Source of the DNA: JAWOGN01 sp046496815
GTDB taxonomy: Bacteria; Desulfobacterota; DSM-4660; Desulfatiglandales; Desulfatiglandaceae
Length of the DNA stretch: 27,315 nucleotides
Direction of reading: 5' to 3'
NCBI GenBank assembly: GCA_046496815.1
Contig: JAWOGN010000118.1
Span: 1-27,315, forward strand
Position numbers and translations under genes: made by a program
Part shown: positions 23,624 to 27,315 of the stretch, piece after piece
Numbering within the stretch: position 1 is the first letter of the stretch
Layout of the letters: each line of letters opens with the position of its first letter
The notes under the pieces: generated by a model
Database searches by the model: none
What the model was told of the DNA's origin: nothing
The model's input: only the letters and a program-made list of their open reading frames with translations

Positions 23624-23698
23624 TTTAGCGCTTTGAAAATCCCCAATATGGGAAAAGAGATCCCAACGGCCCCCCACCCACCATTTCAAAGCGCTAAA
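23624..23698. promoter_or_regulatory. 15-bp inverted repeat, candidate paired operators
   Basis: TTTAGCGCTTTGAAA (23624-23638) and its exact complement TTTCAAAGCGCTAAA (23684-23698) are separated by 45 bases, with arm centres 60 bases apart. Each arm holds an AGCGCT palindrome. The pair lies about 85-160 bases upstream of the predicted start, which suits paired activator sites or a looping regulator. A hairpin role is less likely given the long loop. Confidence 0.6.
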
Positions 23699-23857
23699 TT
23701 CATACGAAAGAATGAATTCCACGGATTTCCCAAAGAACACTTCATTTCGCGCATGAAACAAACTTGGGACCCGGTCTGATTAAAGATACAGTGGCTTCGC
23801 TCCCCATATTCTCGGCTTGCCGGTAAGGATCGAGATTGCCGACGGGAGTTCTAATTT

Positions 23858-24676
23858 CTAGGACAAGGATTCTCTTTCAACAGGCATGATTAAACAATTC
23901 GGCCCGCCGGCGCCTTTAACAAATTCTGAAACATCCAGCAGATGAATCTTGAACCCTTTTCGGTCCAGAACACGAACGGCCTCATGATTTGTATTTCCGA
24001 TGATCAGCTCTCCGTCGCCTAAGCATATGATATTGGCCGTTGAATTTTCATTGAAATGGATACCGATACTGTCAAATCCTTGCAATGCAGATGAAGGTAC
24101 GATATTGGTGCAAACCAGGAGTTTTCCGGGACAAACGGGCATCATGACCTTATCCAGGTGCAAAACTGTCTTGGGCAGGGAAATTCGCCGAATCTCATAT
24201 CCCATTGCTTCCAGGTAATGCGATACCTGACGACATCCTTCCTCATTTGTGCGGCCCGTCAACCCAACAAAAGCAACCCGACCTAACAGAAGCAGGTCGC
24301 CACCATCAACGGTGCCGGGATAATGGATCTTGCCGACATTCGCTTCGCCAAGCCGGTGGAGATGTGATGCCATCCAACCCCCTTCGGCCTGCCGAGTCTC
24401 AATTCCAGGAAACAGTTCGATAAAACCTTCAGGCGTGCAAAGAGCCGTGTCTCGGGTAAAAACAGAATTCGGGTGGTCGACAAGCTCGGGCACATCAATT
24501 ACATCAGATCCGAATAATCCGAGTAACCCCTTGAGACGTTTATGCTGGTCGAGTGCTGTTTGTCGATCCGCAATGTCTCTGATATTGTGAGCCGCCAAAT
24601 CTCCAACTTTGAAATATTCTTCACGCGGTGTACACACAACGACCCGCTTCAGTCTATCGGCTTCGCTTTTTAACAC
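23858..24676 (-). CDS. Arginine deiminase / DDAH family guanidino-modifying enzyme
   Basis: This 272-residue enzyme belongs to the pentein fold family. Visible sites are F-T-R-D-T-A (R75-D76), V-D-G-G-D (123-127), G-R-T-N-E-E-G (141-147), the catalytic His173 in L-H-L-D, and the catalytic Cys261 in G-G-P-N-C-L-I-M-P. The F-T-R-D and G-G-P-x-C-x-x-M-P motifs are closer to arginine deiminase than to dimethylarginine hydrolase, but the length is that of the short hydrolases (about 255-285) and not of the roughly 410-residue deiminase. It should hydrolyse a guanidino or amidino substrate to a ureido product plus amine. The start is GTG at 24676, 12 bases after the MFS gene. The substrate is uncertain. 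Confidence 0.82.
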   Translation of the reverse strand: MLKSEADRLKRVVVCTPREEYFKVGDLAAHNIRDIADRQTALDQHKRLKGLLGLFGSDVIDVPELVDHPNSVFTRDTALCTPEGFIELFPGIETRQAEGGWMASHLHRLGEANVGKIHYPGTVDGGDLLLLGRVAFVGLTGRTNEEGCRQVSHYLEAMGYEIRRISLPKTVLHLDKVMMPVCPGKLLVCTNIVPSSALQGFDSIGIHFNENSTANIICLGDGELIIGNTNHEAVRVLDRKGFKIHLLDVSEFVKGAGGPNCLIMPVERESLS

Positions 24677-24688
24677 AGTTTTTTCGCT

Positions 24689-25891
24689 TCAACACCCTTC
24701 TTCGTTATACTCCTGAAAATTCAATCGGTAGGCCAACAGCGGTCCCAGGAGCATCAATCCGCCGAGTATCGAGATCCCCAGGCCGAAGCTGTAGGTTTGA
24801 CCCATGTATCCGATCGCGGCCGGAACCACGCCTGCCCCGAACAGGAATGCCAGCGGTATGGCCAGTGAGCTGCTCACACTCCGCATGCTTGGAGAAACCA
24901 CTCTGGATAAGGCGGCGAATCCCGGTGGAAAAAAACACGCGATCAGTGCCGGCTGCACGAAGACAAACACCACCAGCCACATGTCTGATCCCATTCCCAG
25001 TAGGATCGTCGCCAGGCCACCGGCGAACAACACCACCGATATGGCTTGCTTCTCGCCGATTCGATCCGTCGCCCAGCCGGCGGCGAAGGTCATGAACAAA
25101 CCTGAAATCCGCGATAAACCCAAAAGGGTATTGGCCCAACCGCGTTCCATGCCGCCTTCAGACACAAGATAAAGAGGCAGCATGGCATACGTACCCACAC
25201 CCCCGCCAATGGCAAGCGCAAATAAGCCGATAATGGCCCAGATCGAGGGCTGGGTGAGCAGGCTCTTTACGATTTTCGGCTTGGGGGTTTCGCCCGAGAA
25301 CTCGCCGCCGCGACCTCGCCAAATGTAAAAGACCGCACTTGTTATCGCGAAGCCGCCCACGATACTCACGGTGTTTCGCCATGAAAACCAGCGCAACAAA
25401 GCTTCAGAGATCAGTGGCGCCAAAACGAGACCCAAACTGGGAGCGGTCTGGTGAACGGCCAGGGCCTTTCCCCAGTCTTCGCGTCTGACCATCGCCGTGA
25501 TGGTCGCAAGCGCCGACGGCAGGTGCAGACCGGCGGCGAGACCCAGCGTGATCAAGACGACCCGTACCATCCCGATGGAACCGGCTACCTCAAAAGCGAG
25601 CAGAGCCAATCCCACTCCCAGTCCGGACACAAAGATGGTTCCCCGGTGCTTGAGTCGCGAGGTAACAAAACCCGATCCCAGTTGAGCTAAAAAAAAACCC
25701 AGGGAAATCATCAGAAAAATGGTGCCCGCCTGACTGTGACTGAAGCCCATCTCCTTCTCGATGCTAAGCATCAACGGGGCAAAGATGAAACGACCCAGGA
25801 AATTTACAAAAAAAAGGATCGCCAAAAACAGGATGGCGGCGATTCTGCTCGAAAGAGGTTCCGGAACCGGACATGCTTTTTCACTCAGCAT
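24689..25891 (-). CDS. Major facilitator superfamily transporter
   Basis: The start is taken as ATG at 25891 (M-L-S-E-K-A-C-P), giving 400 residues with about twelve hydrophobic segments. A longer open frame would run into the upstream regulator gene and adds a charged, non-membrane stretch. The motif A-like R-L-K-H-R-G after segment 2 and T-D-R-I-G-E-K in the second half support the family. The ATG lies inside the end of the XRE gene, overlapping it by 11 bases. It is 12 bases from the deiminase-like gene, so the three genes form an operon. The transporter may carry the substrate or product of that enzyme. Specificity unknown. Confidence 0.9.
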   Translation of the reverse strand: MLSEKACPVPEPLSSRIAAILFLAILFFVNFLGRFIFAPLMLSIEKEMGFSHSQAGTIFLMISLGFFLAQLGSGFVTSRLKHRGTIFVSGLGVGLALLAFEVAGSIGMVRVVLITLGLAAGLHLPSALATITAMVRREDWGKALAVHQTAPSLGLVLAPLISEALLRWFSWRNTVSIVGGFAITSAVFYIWRGRGGEFSGETPKPKIVKSLLTQPSIWAIIGLFALAIGGGVGTYAMLPLYLVSEGGMERGWANTLLGLSRISGLFMTFAAGWATDRIGEKQAISVVLFAGGLATILLGMGSDMWLVVFVFVQPALIACFFPPGFAALSRVVSPSMRSVSSSLAIPLAFLFGAGVVPAAIGYMGQTYSFGLGISILGGLMLLGPLLAYRLNFQEYNEEGC

Positions 25892-26360
25892 CAAGCGTGA
25901 CTGATCCCCCTGCCCTTCGGCCTTCCTGACCCATCTGCGCCAGGTAACCTCGCGCTTCTTTCTTGCCCATGCGGCGTAATTTGGCGAGAGATGCCAGTTG
26001 CAGTTTCCCAGGACTGGACACCTCACGCTCCCAGTTATAGACGGTCTGACCCGTCACCCCAATGAGCACCCCATAATCCGTTGCGGACAGCCCCAGACGT
26101 TTCCGATTTGATCGTAGCCCTTTGGCTGAGAACCTCAGACCTTCCGCATCCGCTTCACTGCCTTGAGGCGGGATATCTTTGCCCATCTGTTTCTCAAACC
26201 ATGCAACCTTTTGTTCCAGCTCCGACATCCGACGTCTCATTTCGGCAATGTGTTTGCGGTATTGAGTTGATGCTTTCCTCAGCGCCTCTGTCTGACTCCG
26301 GATCTCCTTGCGAGCAAGTCGTGAGATCTCTTCCCTGAGTGCTACAGCTATGTTGGACAT
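25881..26360 (-). CDS. XRE-type helix-turn-helix regulator with N-terminal coiled coil
   Basis: The start is ATG at 26360 (M-S-N-I-A-V-A-L), behind a strong AGGAGGAGAC site, giving 159 residues. The earlier codon at 26381 has no such support. Residues 5-60 are a long charged helix (R-E-E-I-S-R-L-A-R-K-E-I-R), probably a coiled-coil dimer region. Residues about 80-125 hold a Cro/CI-type helix-turn-helix (L-R-S-N-R-K-R-L-G-L-S-A-T-D-Y-G-V-L-I-G-V-T-G-Q-T-V-Y-N-W-E-R). It is the first gene of the operon with the MFS and deiminase-like genes and probably controls it. The ligand is unknown. Confidence 0.85.
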   Translation of the reverse strand: MSNIAVALREEISRLARKEIRSQTEALRKASTQYRKHIAEMRRRMSELEQKVAWFEKQMGKDIPPQGSEADAEGLRFSAKGLRSNRKRLGLSATDYGVLIGVTGQTVYNWEREVSSPGKLQLASLAKLRRMGKKEARGYLAQMGQEGRRAGGSVTLDAE

Positions 26361-26470
26361 GTGTCTCCTCCTGGTCCTCATCGCCGACCGTCTTCTTCAT
26401 CAAAATCTCGGATTGTCGGCGCCCAAATCTCACCTGGAATTCAACGAGTTCAAGCCAAAATAATTCCGCC

Positions 26471-26489
26471 GATGCCACTTGCCGGCATC
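26471..26489 (-). terminator. Possible terminator hairpin after pckG
   Basis: GATGCC and GGCATC form a perfect 6-bp stem around a 7-base loop, 11 bases beyond the pckG stop codon on the minus strand. The following bases are A/T-rich (AATTATTTT) but not a clean T-run, so strength is uncertain. Confidence 0.5.
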
Positions 26490-26499
26490 CTTGAGGTAT

Positions 26500-27315
26500 T
26501 TAAAAAATCTGTCTGGCCAATTCCCACTTCTGAGGCGAACGCCACAGTCTCGATTTTTGCAGCTCGCGGAGATGGACGAACTCCTTGGGCAGCCGGTCGT
26601 AGAATAGGTCAAAAAGCTCCTCGAGAGAGCGCGTATCCGCGCCCGCCTGTTCGCGATTGACGGACATAAGGCTAAAAAAGGTTTCGGAATCGTACGTCAG
26701 TCCCTCCCAGTGGATGTCCTGGTAACGGGGCATGTAGCCGATCGGGCTTTCCACGCCGTATCCCCTTCCGTTAACGCGATCGATGATCCATTTGACCACA
26801 CGCATGTTCTCGCCAAAGCCCGGCCAAATAAATCTGCCGGTTTCATCCTTCCGGAACCAGTTCACACGAAAGATACGCGGCGGGTTTGGAAGAAGTCGAC
26901 CGACATTCATCCAGTGATTCCAGTAGTCCGCCATGTTGTAACCGCAGAAAGGCAGCATGGCCATGGGATCTCTGCGAACGGCCGCCTGCGCCTCGGCTGC
27001 AGCGGTAGCCTCGGAGCCCATGGTGGCGGCCAGATACACGCCGTGCGCCCAGTTGAAAGCCTGGTAAACGAGCGGCACGTGCCGGCTCATTCGCCCGCCG
27101 AAGATGAGGGCTCGGATTTGCACGCCCTCCGGGTTGTCCCATTCCGCATCAAAGGTCGGGCACTGTTTCAGTGGGGCCGTGAAGCGCGCATTGGGATGTG
27201 CCGCCGGACGTCCGCAGTCAGGCGTCCAGTCCTGCCCTTTCCAGTCTATCAGATGCGCGGGAGGCTCATCGGTCATGTCTTCCCACCATACATCGCCGTC
27301 ATCGGTGAGTGCCAC
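26500..27315 (-). CDS. pckG: Phosphoenolpyruvate carboxykinase, GTP type, C-terminal part (5' end outside window)
   Basis: The enzyme interconverts oxaloacetate and phosphoenolpyruvate with GTP/GDP, for gluconeogenesis or anaplerosis. The 271 visible residues match the C-terminal part of the GTP family: D-G-D-V-W-W-E-D near the left end, L-I-D-W-K-G-Q-D-W-T-P, A-H-P-N-A-R-F-T-A-P, F-G-G-R-M-S-R-H-V-P-L-V, S-E-A-T-A-A-A, G-Y-N-M-A-D-Y and N-W-F-R-K-D, with W-P-G-F-G-E-N-M-R-V for nucleotide binding. The first visible codon is an internal GTG, not the start, so the gene continues beyond the window. The full family length is about 600-640 residues. Gene identity is very secure. Confidence 0.97.
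   Translation of the reverse strand: MALTDDGDVWWEDMTDEPPAHLIDWKGQDWTPDCGRPAAHPNARFTAPLKQCPTFDAEWDNPEGVQIRALIFGGRMSRHVPLVYQAFNWAHGVYLAATMGSEATAAAEAQAAVRRDPMAMLPFCGYNMADYWNHWMNVGRLLPNPPRIFRVNWFRKDETGRFIWPGFGENMRVVKWIIDRVNGRGYGVESPIGYMPRYQDIHWEGLTYDSETFFSLMSVNREQAGADTRSLEELFDLFYDRLPKEFVHLRELQKSRLWRSPQKWELARQIF

Larger units (their letters stand above)
23497..23857. other. Regulatory region upstream of the TRAP operon
   Basis: There is no gene here. The stretch holds the operon promoter at 23547-23576, a 15-bp inverted repeat at 23624-23698, and a direct repeat GAAAGAATG at 23609-23617 and 23706-23714 just outside the inverted repeat. It also contains the 3' end region of the arginine-deiminase-like gene, with no evident terminator. 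Confidence 0.6.

Overview
This window looks like a chromosomal piece of an anaerobic Desulfobacterota (Deltaproteobacteria) genome, probably a sulfate reducer or a relative. The signs are a hybrid-cluster protein gene (hcp) with HcpR-like operators, a Tat-exported ferredoxin-type subunit, a tripartite TRAP transporter, a GTP-type PEP carboxykinase, a DUF3568 lipoprotein, and a four-helix-bundle (rRNA-intervening-sequence type) gene set among ATTCCA repeats. The assignment is an inference from gene content, not from a marker gene. I see no rRNA, tRNA, CRISPR array or intact insertion sequence.

Left part (1-3040). The 5' part of a Tat-exported two-cluster ferredoxin subunit runs off the left edge on the minus strand. 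Next comes an ECF sigma factor with a small zinc-binding anti-sigma factor. About 1.3 kb of degenerate DNA follows. It holds an IS91-type transposase C-terminal remnant, a frameshifted four-helix-bundle gene and four clusters of TGGAAT/ATTCCA repeats.

Centre-left (3041-12600). A divergent aspartate kinase is followed by a minus-strand set: PrkA kinase, DUF444/YeaH von Willebrand protein, SpoVR, and an unrecognised 155-residue protein. A strong sigma-54 promoter match lies upstream of prkA. A second one, pointing the other way, lies upstream of a DUF3568 lipoprotein, so the kinase module and the lipoprotein may answer to a common nutrient or stress signal. A 770-base gap and a small membrane-anchored protein rich in Arg-Arg motifs, with a clear terminator, follow.

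Centre (12603-17809). An MFS transporter diverges from a nitrosative-stress cluster: a zinc-ribbon HD-type protein, Hcp, and an unusual ferredoxin. The HD gene and hcp each carry an identical 14-base palindrome (TTGACTTAAGTCAA), placed at the same distance from a possible -10 box, which fits activation by a CRP/FNR-family regulator such as HcpR.

Right part (17890-27315, all minus strand). One operon encodes a TRAP transporter (dctP-dctQ-dctM), a class I aminotransferase and a GlcD-type FAD oxidoreductase. It is preceded by a sigma-70 promoter and a 15-bp inverted repeat. This arrangement suggests import of an organic acid and interconversion of hydroxy, oxo and amino acids. Upstream is a second operon: an XRE regulator, an MFS transporter and a compact arginine-deiminase-like enzyme. 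The C-terminal half of GTP-dependent PEP carboxykinase runs off the right edge.
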